Source: Burkholderia paludis
GTDB lineage: Bacteria > Pseudomonadota > Gammaproteobacteria > Burkholderiales > Burkholderiaceae
Reading direction: 5' to 3'
DNA length: 64,000 nt
NCBI RefSeq assembly: GCF_000732615.1
Contig: NZ_JPGL01000028.1
Span: forward strand, 47,178-111,177
Shown: piece after piece, positions 39,007 to 56,629 of the stretch
Position numbering within the stretch: the stretch's first letter is position 1
Layout of the letters: every line of letters starts with the position of its first letter
Translations under genes and position numbers: made by a program
Notes under the pieces: generated by a model
Databases searched by the model: none
Seen by the model: the letters and a program-made list of their open reading frames with translations, nothing else
What the model was told of the DNA's origin: nothing

Positions 39007-39623
39007 GACAGCAACTCCTCGATCTGGGCGACCGCAGCCTTCGTGACCAGCACTTTCTTGAAGTAGATCAGCGACAGCGGGTCAGCGTAGCGCGGCTCGA
39101 CAATTGCCACGTGCGGCAGGTTGCGCGATGCCAGGTACAGGTTTTCGTCAACCGTGTCGGTGATGATCAGCACGGAGTCGAGACCCATGGTCTTGAATTT
39201 TTCGGCCAGCAGCTTGGTCTTCGGCGCTTCGAGGATGATGTCCTCGACAACCGACAGACGGCCTTCACGGGCCAGCTGCGAGAAGATCGAGCAGAGACCT
39301 GCGCGATGCATCTTCTTGTTGACCTTGTGCGAGAAGTTCTCTTCCGGCGAATTCGGGAAGATACGACCACCGCCACGCCACAACGGGCTCGACGACATAC
39401 CGGCACGAGCACGGCCCGTACCCTTCTGGCGCCACGGCTTCTTGGTCGTGTGCTTGACTTGCTCACGGTCCTTCTGTGCGCGGTTACCCTGGCGAGCATT
39501 CGCCTGGTAAGCGACGACGACCTGGTGGATCAGCGCTTCGTTGTAGTCACGACCGAACACGACGTCCGATGCGTTGACCACTGCACCTTCCTGACCATTT
39601 TCGTTCAGGAGCTTGAGTTCCAT
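39003..39623 (-). CDS. rplD: 50S ribosomal protein L4
   Basis: Tunnel-constriction protein; in enteric bacteria it also represses the S10 operon. 206 residues. The tunnel loop contains the invariant [14 protein letters not shown] and [14 protein letters not shown]. Start overlaps the rplC stop by one base (TAATG) and its stop overlaps rplW. Confidence 0.98.
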
Positions 39624-40273
39624 TATTTCGCCCCCTTGGTCTTGACGGCCGGCGTCACGAAGACCTTGCCGCCCTTCGCGCCCGGAATCGCACCCTTCAC
39701 GAGCAGCAGCTTGCGCTCTGCGTCGATACGAGCGATTTCGAGGTTCTGCACCGTCACCGTCACGTCACCCATGTGACCCGTCATGCGTTTACCCGGGAAA
39801 ACACGACCCGGATCCTGCGCCATACCGATCGAGCCCGGCACGTTGTGCGAGCGCGAGTTACCGTGCGTGGCACGGCCGGAGGAGAAGTTGTAACGCTTGA
39901 TCGTACCGGCGTAGCCCTTACCGATCGACACGCCTTGCACGTCGACCTTCTGGCCCACTTCGAAAAGATCTGCACCGACCACGGCGCCATTCGACAGCTC
40001 GGCTGCCTTGGCCGCGTCAATGCGGAATTCCTTGAGGATTTCACCGGCTTCGACACCGGCTTTGGCGAGATGACCTGCCAGCGGCTTCGTCACGCGCGAT
40101 GCGCGGCGGGAGCCGAATGCAACCTGCACGGCCGTGTAGCCGTCGGTTTCAACAGTCTTGATCTGCGTCACGCGGTTGTCCGACACGTCCAGCACGGTGA
40201 CGGGAATCGAATCCCCTTCCGCCGTGAAGATACGGGTCATGCCAACCTTGCGACCTACGAGTCCAAGGCTCAT
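39623..40273 (-). CDS. rplC: 50S ribosomal protein L3
   Basis: Early-assembly protein near the peptidyl-transferase centre. 216 residues from [20 protein letters not shown]; two further ATG codons lie just upstream (40276 and 40285), and the chosen one best suits the GGAGAAA site. Signature [20 protein letters not shown] (in part) and GKRMTGHMG. It has its own upstream promoter candidate. Confidence 0.97.
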   Translation of the reverse strand: MSLGLVGRKVGMTRIFTAEGDSIPVTVLDVSDNRVTQIKTVETDGYTAVQVAFGSRRASRVTKPLAGHLAKAGVEAGEILKEFRIDAAKAAELSNGAVVGADLFEVGQKVDVQGVSIGKGYAGTIKRYNFSSGRATHGNSRSHNVPGSIGMAQDPGRVFPGKRMTGHMGDVTVTVQNLEIARIDAERKLLLVKGAIPGAKGGKVFVTPAVKTKGAK

Positions 40274-40372
40274 CATTTTCTCCATTCCCGACTGCGATTG
40301 GTCGGGGCTGATTTACAAAATGCCGGGCACGCAAGGCCCAACTTTTTTACGCGAATACGCGAAAAGCCAAGC

Positions 40373-40401
40373 AGTATAGCCCGACCTCGCGATTTCCGCA
40401 A
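40373..40401 (-). promoter_or_regulatory. Putative promoter between rpsJ and rplC
   Basis: On the minus strand TTGCGG (-35, 40396-40401), 17 bases, TATACT (-10, 40373-40378), about 90 bases before rplC. A GC-rich hairpin (GGCGC...GCGCC type) lies just upstream, after rpsJ. Confidence 0.5.
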
Positions 40402-40451
40402 GCAATACAAAGACTTAGCGCCACCCGACAGGCCGGTTGGCGCCGAAAGCC

Positions 40452-40763
40452 TTACTGCAGCTTGATTTCCACGTCGACGCCAGCCGGCAGGTCGAGCTTC
40501 ATCAGCGCGTCAACCGTCTTGTCGGTCGGATCGACGATGTCCATCAGGCGCTGGTGGGTGCGGATTTCGAGCTGATCGCGCGACGTCTTGTTGACGTGCG
40601 GCGAACGCAGGATGTCAAAACGCTGAATGCGCGTCGGCAGCGGCACCGGGCCACGGACGATTGCGCCAGTCCGCTTCGCGGTATCGACGATCTCGGCTGC
40701 CGATTGATCGATCAGACGATAGTCGAAAGCCTTCAGGCGAATGCGGATTTTCTGTTGCTGCAT
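40452..40763 (-). CDS. rpsJ: 30S ribosomal protein S10 (NusE)
   Basis: Head protein and antitermination factor partner of NusB. 103 residues from [20 protein letters not shown]. Signature [20 protein letters not shown]. The frame is open 21 codons upstream, rejected. A 178-base gap follows before rplC, which is unusual for the S10 cluster. Confidence 0.98.
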   Translation of the reverse strand: MQQQKIRIRLKAFDYRLIDQSAAEIVDTAKRTGAIVRGPVPLPTRIQRFDILRSPHVNKTSRDQLEIRTHQRLMDIVDPTDKTVDALMKLDLPAGVDVEIKLQ

Positions 40764-40885
40764 GACGATTCCTTGAAAAGAGCGAGGCGATCTTGCATCG
40801 CCGGACACCAAAAGAACGTGAAACATGACGCCTGCGGGGAGCGAGACATCAGGTTCCGGACAGTACTTCCACTGCTAAGCCCGCG

Positions 40886-40891
40886 ATTCTA
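40886..40891 (-). promoter_or_regulatory. Weak putative -10 upstream of rpsJ
   Basis: TAGAAT on the minus strand, about 120 bases before rpsJ and just beyond the tuf terminator. No good -35 was found. Placed here mainly because a terminator separates rpsJ from tuf. Confidence 0.3.
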
Positions 40892-40953
40892 CACGAAATT
40901 CTGGAGCGATGGTGCGAGTTTGTCGTCCCGCTTGCCGTCGCACGCAGCGCACC

Positions 40954-40997
40954 GAAAAAACAAAACCGGGTGCCAGCGCAAGCTGGACACCCGGTTT
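40954..40997 (-). terminator. Terminator after the first tuf gene
   Basis: On the minus strand AAACCGGGTGTCCAGC pairs with GCTGGCACCCGGTTT (one bulge), followed by TGTTTTTTCGG. It ends the str operon before rpsJ. Confidence 0.92.
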
Positions 40998-41058
40998 CGA
41001 CGGTACAACCGCATACCGCGGAATCGCGGACCCCGTCGGGATCCGCGGATCGTCGATG

Positions 41059-42249
41059 TTACTCGATGATCTTGGCGACGACGCCGGCGCCGACCGTACG
41101 GCCGCCTTCGCGGATTGCGAAGCGCAGACCTTCTTCCATCGCGATCGGAGCGATCAGCTTCACCGTGATCGACACGTTGTCGCCCGGCATCACCATTTCC
41201 TTGTCCTTCGGCAGCTCGATCGAGCCCGTCACGTCCGTCGTACGGAAGTAGAACTGCGGACGGTAGTTGTTGAAGAACGGCGTGTGACGGCCGCCTTCGT
41301 CCTTGCTCAGCACGTACACTTCAGCGGTGAAGTGCGTGTGCGGCGTGATCGAACCCGGCTTCGCCAGAACCTGGCCACGCTCCACGTCTTCACGCTTCGT
41401 GCCGCGCAGCAGGATACCAACGTTGTCGCCCGCTTGACCTTGGTCCAGCAGCTTGCGGAACATTTCCACGCCCGTGCAGGTCGTCTTCACCGTCGGCTTG
41501 ATACCGACGATTTCGATTTCCTCGCCGACCTTGACGATGCCGCGCTCGACGCGACCCGTCACCACCGTGCCACGACCCGAGATCGAGAACACGTCTTCCA
41601 CCGGCATCAGGAATGCGCCGTCAACTGCGCGCTCCGGCGTCGGGATGTACGTGTCCAGCGCGTCTGCCAGGTTCATGATCGCCACTTCGCCCAGCTCGCC
41701 CGTGTCGCCTTCCAGCGCCAGCTTGGCCGAACCCTTCACGATCGGCGTGTCGTCGCCCGGGAAGTCGTACTTCGACAGGAGTTCGCGAACTTCCATCTCG
41801 ACCAGCTCGAGCAGTTCAGCGTCGTCCACCATGTCGCACTTGTTCAGGAACACGATGATGTACGGAACGCCAACCTGACGCGCCAGCAGGATGTGCTCAC
41901 GCGTTTGCGGCATCGGGCCGTCTGCTGCCGAGCAAACCAGGATCGCGCCGTCCATCTGCGCTGCGCCCGTGATCATGTTCTTCACATAGTCAGCGTGGCC
42001 CGGGCAGTCGACGTGTGCGTAGTGGCGGTTAGCCGTTTCGTACTCGACGTGTGCCGTGTTGATCGTGATGCCGCGCGCCTTTTCTTCCGGTGCCGCGTCG
42101 ATCTGGTCGTATGCCTTCGCTTCGCCGCCGAACTTCTTCGTCAGAACCGTCGTGATCGCTGCCGTCAGCGTCGTCTTGCCGTGGTCAACGTGACCAATCG
42201 TACCAACGTTCACGTGCGGCTTGGTCCGCTCGAATTTACCTTTTGCCAT
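41059..42249 (-). CDS. tuf: Elongation factor Tu (copy 1, str operon)
   Basis: Delivers aminoacyl-tRNA to the ribosome as a GTP complex. 396 residues. G1 GHVDHGKTT at residues 19-27, G3 [13 protein letters not shown]4 NKCD, then domains 2 and 3. It follows fusA by 39 bases. The coding sequence appears identical to the second copy at 60303-61493 except for two silent changes in codons 2 and 3. Confidence 0.99.
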   Translation of the reverse strand: MAKGKFERTKPHVNVGTIGHVDHGKTTLTAAITTVLTKKFGGEAKAYDQIDAAPEEKARGITINTAHVEYETANRHYAHVDCPGHADYVKNMITGAAQMDGAILVCSAADGPMPQTREHILLARQVGVPYIIVFLNKCDMVDDAELLELVEMEVRELLSKYDFPGDDTPIVKGSAKLALEGDTGELGEVAIMNLADALDTYIPTPERAVDGAFLMPVEDVFSISGRGTVVTGRVERGIVKVGEEIEIVGIKPTVKTTCTGVEMFRKLLDQGQAGDNVGILLRGTKREDVERGQVLAKPGSITPHTHFTAEVYVLSKDEGGRHTPFFNNYRPQFYFRTTDVTGSIELPKDKEMVMPGDNVSITVKLIAPIAMEEGLRFAIREGGRTVGAGVVAKIIE

Positions 42250-42288
42250 GATTCTCTTCTTTCAAAAATAATCGATTGTGATAGCGAA

Positions 42289-44391
<2,103 letters not shown>

Positions 44392-44412
44392 TTTGATCCT
44401 CTACTGGGATGA

Positions 44413-44437
44413 CACGATGCAGCCCTGCTGCATCGTG
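44413..44437 (-). repeat. Perfect 11-base inverted repeat just upstream of fusA
   Basis: CACGATGCAGC (44413-44423) and GCTGCATCGTG (44427-44437) with a three-base loop, ending 22 bases before the fusA ATG. A second, GC-rich hairpin with arms CGGGCG/CGCCCG (44450-44481) lies before it and is followed on minus by TTTGTGTT, like a weak terminator. Probably a control or processing element between rpsG and fusA. Confidence 0.7.
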
Positions 44438-44514
44438 CTTCAACACAAACGGGCGAGGCGCCTGAAAAGCGCACCCGCCCGGAATTTATTTCCGCAAACA
44501 GCCCAGCCAGGCGC

Positions 44515-44985
44515 TTAGAAACGGAAATGCGAGAACGCGCGGTTGGCTTCTGCCATGCGGTGAACTTCGTCGCGCTTCTTCATCGCGCCGCCACGGCCTT
44601 CGGCCGCTTCGGAGAGTTCACCTGCCAGGCGCAGGGCCATCGACTTCTCGCTACGCTTCTTCGCAGCCTCACGCAGCCAGCGCATCGCCAATGCCATACG
44701 ACGCGACGGGCGCACTTCGACCGGAACTTGATAGTTGGCACCACCAACGCGGCGGCTCTTCACTTCGACCACCGGCTTCACGTTGTTGAGCGCAACCGTG
44801 AACACTTCCAGCGGGTCCTTGCCACCCTTGGTCTGGATTTGTTCGAATGCGCCATAAACGATGCGCTCTGCGACCGACTTCTTGCCGGACAGCATCAGCA
44901 TGTTCATGAACTTGGCAACATCAACGTTACCGAACTTCGGATCCGGCAACACTTCCCGCTTGGGGACTTCGCGACGACGCGGCAT
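44515..44985 (-). CDS. rpsG: 30S ribosomal protein S7
   Basis: Head assembly protein; represses the str operon in E. coli by binding the rpsL-rpsG gap. 156 residues. [20 protein letters not shown] start, and [19 protein letters not shown]. The gap before it is 172 bases and contains a hairpin at 45010-45027. Confidence 0.98.
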   Translation of the reverse strand: MPRRREVPKREVLPDPKFGNVDVAKFMNMLMLSGKKSVAERIVYGAFEQIQTKGGKDPLEVFTVALNNVKPVVEVKSRRVGGANYQVPVEVRPSRRMALAMRWLREAAKKRSEKSMALRLAGELSEAAEGRGGAMKKRDEVHRMAEANRAFSHFRF

Positions 44986-45157
44986 GATTCTTCCTTTACT
45001 TGTTCAGTTGGAGCTGGTTCCAGCTCCGCGGCCACCAACAAACCCGATCACATCTTCACGACTAACCAGCTTGGCCGGGTGACCACTTACTCGACAGCAC
45101 CGGCAATCCGGCACTCCCGCCTTGACCGCCCTGCGGCGATCCCTGATCAAAAACTGC

Positions 45158-45538
45158 TTACTTGGCAGCCTTTGCACGCTTCGCGCCGTACTTCGAGCGC
45201 GCTTGCTTACGGTCCTTGACGCCCTGGGTATCCAGCGAGCCGCGAACCATGTGGTAACGCACACCCGGCAAGTCCTTCACACGGCCGCCGCGGATCAGCA
45301 CAACCGAGTGTTCCTGCAGGTTGTGGCCTTCACCGCCGATGTACGAAATCACTTCGAAGCCGTTCGTCAGACGAACCTTGGCGACCTTACGGAGTGCCGA
45401 GTTCGGCTTCTTCGGCGTCGTCGTGTACACACGGGTGCACACGCCGCGACGCTGGGGGCAGTCCTGCAGGGCCGGGCTCTTGCTCTTCGTCGTTTCCGAC
45501 TGACGGCCTTTGCGAACCAGTTGGTTGATGGTTGGCAT
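45158..45538 (-). CDS. rpsL: 30S ribosomal protein S12
   Basis: Decoding-centre protein. 126 residues. The fidelity loops read [16 protein letters not shown] (lysine 43) and [13 protein letters not shown], both wild type at the positions where streptomycin-resistance changes arise. First gene of the str operon, with a good promoter 140 bases upstream. Confidence 0.98.
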
Positions 45539-45676
45539 TGTTTATTCCTGAAATTGAACAAAATCTGCGCATCGATTTCGGGCAAAGCGAGAATCGGCGC
45601 ACAGTTGACTTCCGAACCGGCGAAACGGGCGCGAACTTTCGAATGCGACTCGGCCCACCGAATACCGGAACCCAGC

Positions 45677-45706
45677 ATGATATTCCGGAAATACCAACTA
45701 AGTCAA
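45677..45706 (-). promoter_or_regulatory. Promoter of the str operon (rpsL)
   Basis: On the minus strand TTGACT (-35, 45701-45706), 18 bases, TATCAT (-10, 45677-45682), each five of six to consensus. It leaves a leader of about 130 bases before rpsL. Confidence 0.8.
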
Positions 45707-45765
45707 CGGCTTGCGTGATTCGCCGGCCGGACGCGCGGTTTACCGGAAGGGTCGGAACGCCTGTG

Positions 45766-47613
45766 TCAGGCCGACTCGACGACGTCGATGATCTCGTCGC
45801 CGAAGCGCTCCAGCTTGCGCACCCCCATGCCGGGGATATGGCGCAGGTCGTCGATCGACTCCGGCGCGTTGCGTGCGATCTCGGCGAGCGTCGCGTCGTG
45901 GAAGATCACGTAGGCCGGCACGCCGTCCGTCTTCGCGGTTTCCGCGCGCCACGCGCGCAGCGCATCCCACCGGGCGCGCTCGCGCGCGCCCATGCCGGCC
46001 GTCGGATCGACGCGCGTACCGCTGCGGCTCGACGACTGGCGCGTGCGCTGCGGCTTCACGTAGCGACGCAGCGTGACCTTCTCCTCGTTCTTCAGCACGG
46101 GCTTCGCGGCTTCGGTCAGCACGAGCGCGCCGAAGCCGCCATGATCGACGGCCAGATAGCCGTACGCGACGAGCTGCCGGAAAATCGCGCGCCACTCGGG
46201 TTCCGACAGCGACGCGCCGATCCCGAACGTCGTCAGCTGGTCGTGGCCGCGTTGCAACACCTTCTCGGTGCGCCCGCCGCGCAGGATCTCGATCAGGTGG
46301 CTCGAGCCGAAATTGAAGCCGCTTGCGCGCTGTGCGCGGAACACGCAGGACAGCGCCATCTGCGCCTCACGCGTCGCATCCCACGAATCAGGCGGCTCGA
46401 GGCACGTGTCGCAGTTGCCGCACGGCTTGCTCTCCTCGCCGAAGTAGTTCAGCAGCCGCACGCGGCGGCACGAGATCGTCTCGCACAGCCCGAGCAGCGC
46501 GTCCAGCTTCGACGTCTGGACGCGCTTGTGCGCGTCGTCCGCATCGGACTCGTCGATCATCTTGCGCTGCTGGACGACATCGCCGAGGCCGTACGCCATC
46601 CACGCATTCGCGGGCATCCCGTCACGACCGGCGCGGCCCGTTTCCTGGTAGTAGCCTTCGACGCTCTTCGGCAAATCCAGGTGCGCGACGAAGCGCACGT
46701 CGGGTTTGTCGATGCCCATGCCGAACGCAATCGTCGCGCACATCACGATGCCTTCCTCGCGCTGGAACATTTCCTGGTGCTTCTGCCGCACCTCGAACTC
46801 CATCCCGGCGTGATACGGCAGCGCGCGCACGCCCTGCGCCTTCAGCCACTCGGCCGTTTCCTCGACCTTGCGGCGCGACAGGCAATACACGACACCCGCA
46901 TCGGTCGTACCGTCGGCATTCGTGTGTTCGGCGCGGATGAAGTCGAGCAGCTGCGAACGTGCGTTGTCCTTCTCGACGATCCGGTAGCGGATGTTCGGGC
47001 GATCGAAGCTCGACACGAACACGCGTGCGTCGTCTAGCGCTAGGCGATGGATGATCTCGTCGCGCGTGATCGCGTCGGCCGTGGCGGTCAGCGCGATGCG
47101 CGGCACCGACGGGAACCGCTCGTGCAGCACCGACAGCTGAATGTATTCCGGGCGGAAATCGTGCCCCCATTGCGACACGCAGTGCGCTTCGTCGATCGCG
47201 AACAGGCCGATCTTCGCGCGCTCGAGCAGGTCGAGGAAGCGCCCCGTCATCAGCCGTTCGGGCGCCACGTACAGCAGGTCGATTTCGCCTTCGCGCAGCG
47301 CGCGCTCGGTTGCCGCCGCCTCGGCGCCCGACAGCGTCGAATTCAGGTAGGCCGCACGCACGCCGACTTCGCTCAACGCAGCGACCTGGTCCTGCATCAG
47401 CGCGATCAGCGGCGACACGACGATGCCGGCGCCCTGCCCGGCCTCGCGGCGCAGCAGCGCCGGGATCTGGTAGCACAGCGACTTGCCGCCGCCGGTCGGC
47501 ATCAGCACGAGACAATCGCCGCCGCCGGCGACGTGCTCGACGATCTCACCCTGCTGGCCGCGAAAAGCGGGATAACCAAATACTTCGTCGAGGATTTCGA
47601 GGGCGCGGGACAT
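45766..47613 (-). CDS. recQ: ATP-dependent DNA helicase RecQ
   Basis: 3'-5' helicase in recombination and fork repair. 615 residues from [20 protein letters not shown]. Motif 0 FRGQQ at 17-21, Walker A TGGGKS at 40-45, motif [17 protein letters not shown], motif [12 protein letters not shown], the RecQ-C zinc site ([12 protein letters not shown] then CGNCDTC) and a C-terminal HRDC domain ([15 protein letters not shown]). The frame is open 69 codons upstream, rejected because it has no family match. Lies between rpoC and the str promoter. Confidence 0.96.
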   Translation of the reverse strand: MSRALEILDEVFGYPAFRGQQGEIVEHVAGGGDCLVLMPTGGGKSLCYQIPALLRREAGQGAGIVVSPLIALMQDQVAALSEVGVRAAYLNSTLSGAEAAATERALREGEIDLLYVAPERLMTGRFLDLLERAKIGLFAIDEAHCVSQWGHDFRPEYIQLSVLHERFPSVPRIALTATADAITRDEIIHRLALDDARVFVSSFDRPNIRYRIVEKDNARSQLLDFIRAEHTNADGTTDAGVVYCLSRRKVEETAEWLKAQGVRALPYHAGMEFEVRQKHQEMFQREEGIVMCATIAFGMGIDKPDVRFVAHLDLPKSVEGYYQETGRAGRDGMPANAWMAYGLGDVVQQRKMIDESDADDAHKRVQTSKLDALLGLCETISCRRVRLLNYFGEESKPCGNCDTCLEPPDSWDATREAQMALSCVFRAQRASGFNFGSSHLIEILRGGRTEKVLQRGHDQLTTFGIGASLSEPEWRAIFRQLVAYGYLAVDHGGFGALVLTEAAKPVLKNEEKVTLRRYVKPQRTRQSSSRSGTRVDPTAGMGARERARWDALRAWRAETAKTDGVPAYVIFHDATLAEIARNAPESIDDLRHIPGMGVRKLERFGDEIIDVVESA

Positions 47614-47851
47614 GAAAGAGGACAGGGACGGCTGGACGATGACCGCAATTTTAACAACCCGCTCGCGCAACGCGTGGCGAATCGTGCGGTTTGGCCGATC
47701 GGCCAGGGTTCGTTCGCGCGCATGACGTGCCTGCAACGGCCTCGCTGCATGTGATTGCGATGCCTGCGGCGGCACGTGCGGCCAGGCGACGCATCGCTCG
47801 CAAGCGGCCTCGGCCGGCACTGCGCAAGCGCGTCATGCGCGTGAACGACGG

Positions 47852-47885
47852 ATAAAAAAAACCGCCCGGCAGAACCGGGCGGTTT
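47852..47885 (-). terminator. Terminator after rpoC
   Basis: On the minus strand AAACCGCCCGG pairs with CCGGGCGGTTT around a five-base loop, followed by a T8 run. It closes the rplKAJL-rpoBC transcript and precedes recQ. Confidence 0.95.
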
Positions 47886-47928
47886 CGGTGACAGCGTGGT
47901 GAGGCGAGGCGGCTCGCGCCGCCCGCGC

Positions 47929-50900
47929 TTACTCGGCTGCCGGGTGCTGTTGCGGCTCTTCCGCGGCAGGCGCGCTCGGCGTGCCGAAGTCGAATGCTTC
48001 TTCCGCTGCGATCTGGTCGAAACGCTCGCGATCCGACGATTCCTTCGCCTTGCGTGCCTTGTGGAACGCGAGACCCGTACCGGCCGGAATCAGACGGCCG
48101 ACGATCACGTTTTCCTTCAGGCCGCGCAGATCGTCGCGCTTGCCCATGATCGCCGCTTCGGTCAGCACGCGGGTCGTTTCCTGGAACGATGCCGCGGAGA
48201 TGAACGAGTCGGTCGACAGCGATGCCTTCGTGATACCGAGCAGCACGTTGTCGTACGAAGCCGGACGCTTGTCCTCGGCGATCATGCGATCGTTCTCGTC
48301 CAGCATGTCGGAACGCTCGACCTGTTCGCCCGGGATGAAGCGCGTATCGCCGTTGTCGGTGATCTGCACACGACGCAGCATCTGGCGAACGATCACCTCG
48401 ATGTGCTTGTCGTTGATCTTCACGCCCTGCAGACGATACACGTCCTGCACTTCGTCGACGATGTAGCGCGACAGCGCCTCGATACCCTGCAGACGCAGGA
48501 TGTCGTGCGGATCGGCCGGACCGTCCACGATCATTTCGCCCTTGTTGACGACCTGGGCATCGTGAACCAGAACCTGCTTTTCCTTCGCGATCAGGAACTC
48601 GTGCTGGTTGCCCTCGAGATCCGTGATGACGAGACGCTGCTTGCCCTTCGTGTCCTTACCGAACGACGTCGTACCGGTGACTTCCGCGAGAATGCCGGCA
48701 TCCTTCGGCGAACGCGCTTCGAACAGTTCCGCCACCCGCGGCAGACCGCCGGTAATGTCACGCGTCTTCTGCGCTTCCGTCGGGATACGTGCGAGCACTT
48801 CACCGACCTGCACCTGCTGACCATCCTTCACGGTGATCAGTGCGCCGACCTGGAAGCCGATCTGCACTGCGTGCTCCGTGCCCGGAATCTTCACTTCGTC
48901 GCCGTTCGCGTCGAGCAGCTTGACCTGCGGACGCACGCTCTTCGAAGCCTGCGAACCACGACGCTTCACGTCGATCACGACCAGCGTCGACAGGCCGGTC
49001 ACGTCGTCGATCTGCTTCGCGACGGTCACGCCTTCCTCGACGTTCTCGAACTTCACCGTACCACCGTACTCGGTGATGATCGGACGCGTCAGCGGATCCC
49101 AGGTGGCGAGCTGCGTGCCAGCCTTGATCGTCACACCGTCGAGCTGCAGCAGCGTCGCGCCGTACGGCACTTTGTGACGCTCGCGCTCGCGACCGAAATC
49201 GTCGGTGATCATCGCTTCGCCCGAACGGGAAATGACGATCTGCTCGCCCTTCGCGTTCGTGACGTAACGCATCGTCGCCGTGAAGCGCACGATACCGTTG
49301 CTCTTCGCTTCGACCGACGAGGCCACTGCCGCACGCGATGCCGCACCACCGATGTGGAACGTACGCATCGTCAGCTGCGTGCCCGGTTCGCCGATCGACT
49401 GTGCCGCGATCACGCCGACTGCTTCGCCGACGTTCACGAGCGAGCCGCGGCCAAGGTCACGGCCGTAGCAGGCTGCACACAGGCCGTAGCGCGTTTCGCA
49501 GGTCAGCGGCGTGCGCACGCGCACTTCGTCGATGCCCAGACGTTCGATTTCCTCGACCGCCGTTTCATCGAGCAGCGTGCCCGATTCGTACACCGTTTCC
49601 TGCGTTTCCGGGTTCACGACGTCCGCGACCGCAACGCGGCCGAGGATACGGTCACGCAGCGCTTCGACGACTTCACCGCCTTCGACCAGGGCCTTCATCG
49701 CCACGCCGTTCGACGTGCCGCAATCGTCTTCCACCACGACCAGATCCTGCGTGACGTCGACGAGACGACGCGTCAGGTAACCCGAGTTCGCGGTCTTCAG
49801 TGCCGTATCAGCCAGACCCTTACGTGCACCGTGGGTCGAGATGAAGTACTGCAACACGTTCAGACCTTCGCGGAAGTTCGCGGTAATCGGCGTCTCGATA
49901 ATCGAGCCGTCCGGCTTCGCCATCAGGCCGCGCATACCGGCCAGCTGACGAATCTGAACCGCCGAACCCCGGGCGCCCGAGTCGGCCATCATGTAGATCG
50001 AGTTGAACGATTCCTGGCGCGTTTCCTTGCCGTCGCGGTCCGTCACCGGCTCCGTCGACAGCTGCTCCATCATCGCCTTGCCGACCGCTTCCGACGTTGC
50101 CGACCAGATGTCGACCACGTTGTTGTAGCGTTCCTGCGCGGTGACGAGACCCGACATGTACTGGCGGTCGTACTCCTTCACCTTCTTCGCGGCGTCGCCG
50201 ACGATCGTTTCCTTCTGCGGCGGCACGAGCATGTCGTCCACGCAGATCGAAATGCCGGCGCGCGTCGCGAGACGGAAACCCGACTGCATCAGCTGGTCGG
50301 CGAACACCACCGTCGCGCGCAGACCGCACTTGCGGAACGCCGTGTTGATCAGGCGCGAGATTTCCTTCTTCTTCAGCGGCTTGTTCAGCACCGAGAACGG
50401 CAGGCCGTGCGGCAGGATCTCCGACAGGATCGCGCGGCCGACGGTCGTCGCGTACAGCGAGATCTTCGGCACGAATTCCGGCGCGCCTTCCGACGTGTCC
50501 TCGTTGCGGACCATTTCGGTGATCCGCACGTTGACGCGCGAGGCCAGCTCGACTTCCTTGTTCTCGTACGCGCGGATCGCTTCCGACACGCCCGTGAACG
50601 ACAGGCCTTCGCCCTTGCCGTTGATCGCTTCGCGGGTCGCGTAGTACAGACCCAGCACGATATCCTGCGACGGCACGATCGACGGATCGCCGTTGGCCGG
50701 GAACAGCACGTTGTTCGACGCAAGCATCAGCGTGCGCGCTTCCATCTGCGCTTCGAGCGACAGCGGCACGTGAACGGCCATCTGGTCACCGTCGAAGTCG
50801 GCGTTGAACGCCGCGCAGACGAGCGGGTGCAGCTGGATTGCCTTGCCTTCGATCAGCACGGGCTCGAACGCCTGGATACCGAGACGGTGCAGCGTCGGCG

Positions 50901-52176
50901 CACGGTTCAGCATCACCGGGTGCTCGCGGATCACCTCTTCGAGGATGTCCCACACCACCGGCGTCTGGTTCTCGACTTCCTTCTTCGCCGCCTTGATGGT
51001 CGTCGCGACGCCCATCACTTCCAGCTTGTTGAAGATGAACGGCTTGAACAGCTCGAGCGCCATCAGCTTCGGCAGACCGCACTGGTGCAGCTTCAGCGTC
51101 GGGCCGACCACGATGACCGAACGGCCCGAGTAGTCGACGCGCTTGCCCAGCAGGTTCTGACGGAAACGGCCGCCCTTGCCCTTGATCATGTCGGCGAGCG
51201 ACTTCAGCGGACGCTTGTTCGCGCCCGTCATCGCCTTGCCGCGACGACCGTTGTCGAGCAGCGAGTCGACGGCTTCCTGCAGCATCCGCTTTTCGTTGCG
51301 GACGATGATTTCAGGCGCCTTCAGCTCAAGCAGACGCTTCAACCGGTTGTTACGGTTGATCACGCGGCGATACAGGTCGTTCAGGTCCGACGTCGCGAAA
51401 CGGCCGCCGTCCAGCGGCACGAGCGGACGCAGTTCCGGCGGCAGCACCGGCAGCACTTCGAGGATCATCCACTCGGGCTTGATGCCCGAGCGCTGGAATG
51501 CCTCGAGGACCTTCAGGCGCTTCGCGTACTTCTTGATCTTCGCTTCCGAGCCGGTGTTCTTCAGCTCGGTGCGCAGCGTCTCGACCTGCTCGTCGATGTT
51601 GATCGCGCGCAGCAGTTCACGCACGCCTTCCGCGCCCATTTCGGCACGGAATTCGTCGCCGTATTCCTCGACCTTGTTGTAGTAATCCTCCTCGGTCATG
51701 ATCTGCCGCGCCTTCAGCGGCGTCATGCCCGGTTCGATCACCACGTACGCTTCGAAGTACAGCACGCGTTCGATGTCGCGCAGCGTCATGTCGAGCACCA
51801 TGCCCAGACGCGACGGCAGCGACTTCAGGAACCAGATGTGCGCGACCGGCGAGGCCAGCTCGATGTGGCCCATGCGCTCGCGACGCACCTTCGCCAGCGT
51901 CACTTCGACGCCGCACTTCTCGCAGATCACGCCGCGGTGCTTCAGGCGCTTGTACTTGCCGCACAGGCACTCGTAGTCCTTGATCGGCCCGAAGATCTTC
52001 GCGCAGAAGAGACCATCACGTTCCGGCTTGAACGTACGGTAGTTGATGGTCTCCGGCTTCTTCACCTCGCCGAACGACCACGAACGGATCTTGTCAGGCG
52101 AAGCCAGACCGATCTTGATCGCGTCGAAAACTTCTTCCTGTTGGACTTGCTTGAATAGATCGAGCAGAGCTTTCAT
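47929..52176 (-). CDS. rpoC: DNA-directed RNA polymerase subunit beta'
   Basis: Catalytic subunit of RNA polymerase. 1415 residues. N-terminal zinc site [20 protein letters not shown] (residues about 70-90), catalytic loop NADFDGDQM, bridge helix and trigger loop region ([12 protein letters not shown]), second zinc site [13 protein letters not shown]. Ends with an acidic, alanine/proline tail. 21 bases after rpoB. Confidence 0.99.
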   Translation of the reverse strand: MKALLDLFKQVQQEEVFDAIKIGLASPDKIRSWSFGEVKKPETINYRTFKPERDGLFCAKIFGPIKDYECLCGKYKRLKHRGVICEKCGVEVTLAKVRRERMGHIELASPVAHIWFLKSLPSRLGMVLDMTLRDIERVLYFEAYVVIEPGMTPLKARQIMTEEDYYNKVEEYGDEFRAEMGAEGVRELLRAINIDEQVETLRTELKNTGSEAKIKKYAKRLKVLEAFQRSGIKPEWMILEVLPVLPPELRPLVPLDGGRFATSDLNDLYRRVINRNNRLKRLLELKAPEIIVRNEKRMLQEAVDSLLDNGRRGKAMTGANKRPLKSLADMIKGKGGRFRQNLLGKRVDYSGRSVIVVGPTLKLHQCGLPKLMALELFKPFIFNKLEVMGVATTIKAAKKEVENQTPVVWDILEEVIREHPVMLNRAPTLHRLGIQAFEPVLIEGKAIQLHPLVCAAFNADFDGDQMAVHVPLSLEAQMEARTLMLASNNVLFPANGDPSIVPSQDIVLGLYYATREAINGKGEGLSFTGVSEAIRAYENKEVELASRVNVRITEMVRNEDTSEGAPEFVPKISLYATTVGRAILSEILPHGLPFSVLNKPLKKKEISRLINTAFRKCGLRATVVFADQLMQSGFRLATRAGISICVDDMLVPPQKETIVGDAAKKVKEYDRQYMSGLVTAQERYNNVVDIWSATSEAVGKAMMEQLSTEPVTDRDGKETRQESFNSIYMMADSGARGSAVQIRQLAGMRGLMAKPDGSIIETPITANFREGLNVLQYFISTHGARKGLADTALKTANSGYLTRRLVDVTQDLVVVEDDCGTSNGVAMKALVEGGEVVEALRDRILGRVAVADVVNPETQETVYESGTLLDETAVEEIERLGIDEVRVRTPLTCETRYGLCAACYGRDLGRGSLVNVGEAVGVIAAQSIGEPGTQLTMRTFHIGGAASRAAVASSVEAKSNGIVRFTATMRYVTNAKGEQIVISRSGEAMITDDFGRERERHKVPYGATLLQLDGVTIKAGTQLATWDPLTRPIITEYGGTVKFENVEEGVTVAKQIDDVTGLSTLVVIDVKRRGSQASKSVRPQVKLLDANGDEVKIPGTEHAVQIGFQVGALITVKDGQQVQVGEVLARIPTEAQKTRDITGGLPRVAELFEARSPKDAGILAEVTGTTSFGKDTKGKQRLVITDLEGNQHEFLIAKEKQVLVHDAQVVNKGEMIVDGPADPHDILRLQGIEALSRYIVDEVQDVYRLQGVKINDKHIEVIVRQMLRRVQITDNGDTRFIPGEQVERSDMLDENDRMIAEDKRPASYDNVLLGITKASLSTDSFISAASFQETTRVLTEAAIMGKRDDLRGLKENVIVGRLIPAGTGLAFHKARKAKESSDRERFDQIAAEEAFDFGTPSAPAAEEPQQHPAAE

Positions 52177-52197
52177 TGCTTTCTCTCCGTAGTCCGA

Positions 52198-56304
<4,107 letters not shown>

Positions 56305-56523
56305 ACGATCTCCGAATCACGGCGGGTGCTATCGAGGCGGAATACCTGGACGTTTCAAACCCGAGTGTTCACCGACTGAGACCCGATGGCCGTCCGACGG
56401 CTTGAACGAGCCGAGAAGCTTGGTGGTTGGCCGCTACCAACCGCTGGCTGACGGCAGCGGATGCCTGTGTTGCCCGCTACCCGACCAAACTTGCCTTCTG
56501 CAGTCGCTTCAGAAGACAAAGAG

Positions 56524-56561
56524 AACCGCCAATCGTGACCAATGACAACGATCAGGCGGTT
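56524..56561 (-). terminator. Second hairpin between rplL and rpoB
   Basis: On the minus strand AACCGCC pairs with GGCGGTT and an inner GATCG/CGAT stem extends it; CTCTTTGTCTT follows. It may be a weak attenuator or a processing site. Confidence 0.55.
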
Positions 56562-56629
56562 TTCTTTGGCTTCTAGGGCCGATTATTCGGGCTCCCGAAT
56601 GAGTGCCAGAATAACGTCCCCACAAAGCA

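Noticed and set aside
45766..47820. RecQ with a 69-residue N-terminal extension
   Set aside because: The extension is low-complexity with no family match; RecQ proteins begin at the helicase motif 0 region just after the ATG at 47613.
47896..52158. 1420-codon plus-strand open frame opposite rpoC
   Set aside because: It is the antisense shadow of rpoC caused by GC-rich third positions; composition is arginine/histidine/leucine-rich with no domain. The same applies to the long frames opposite rpoB (52288-56205) and fusA-tuf (40909-44412).
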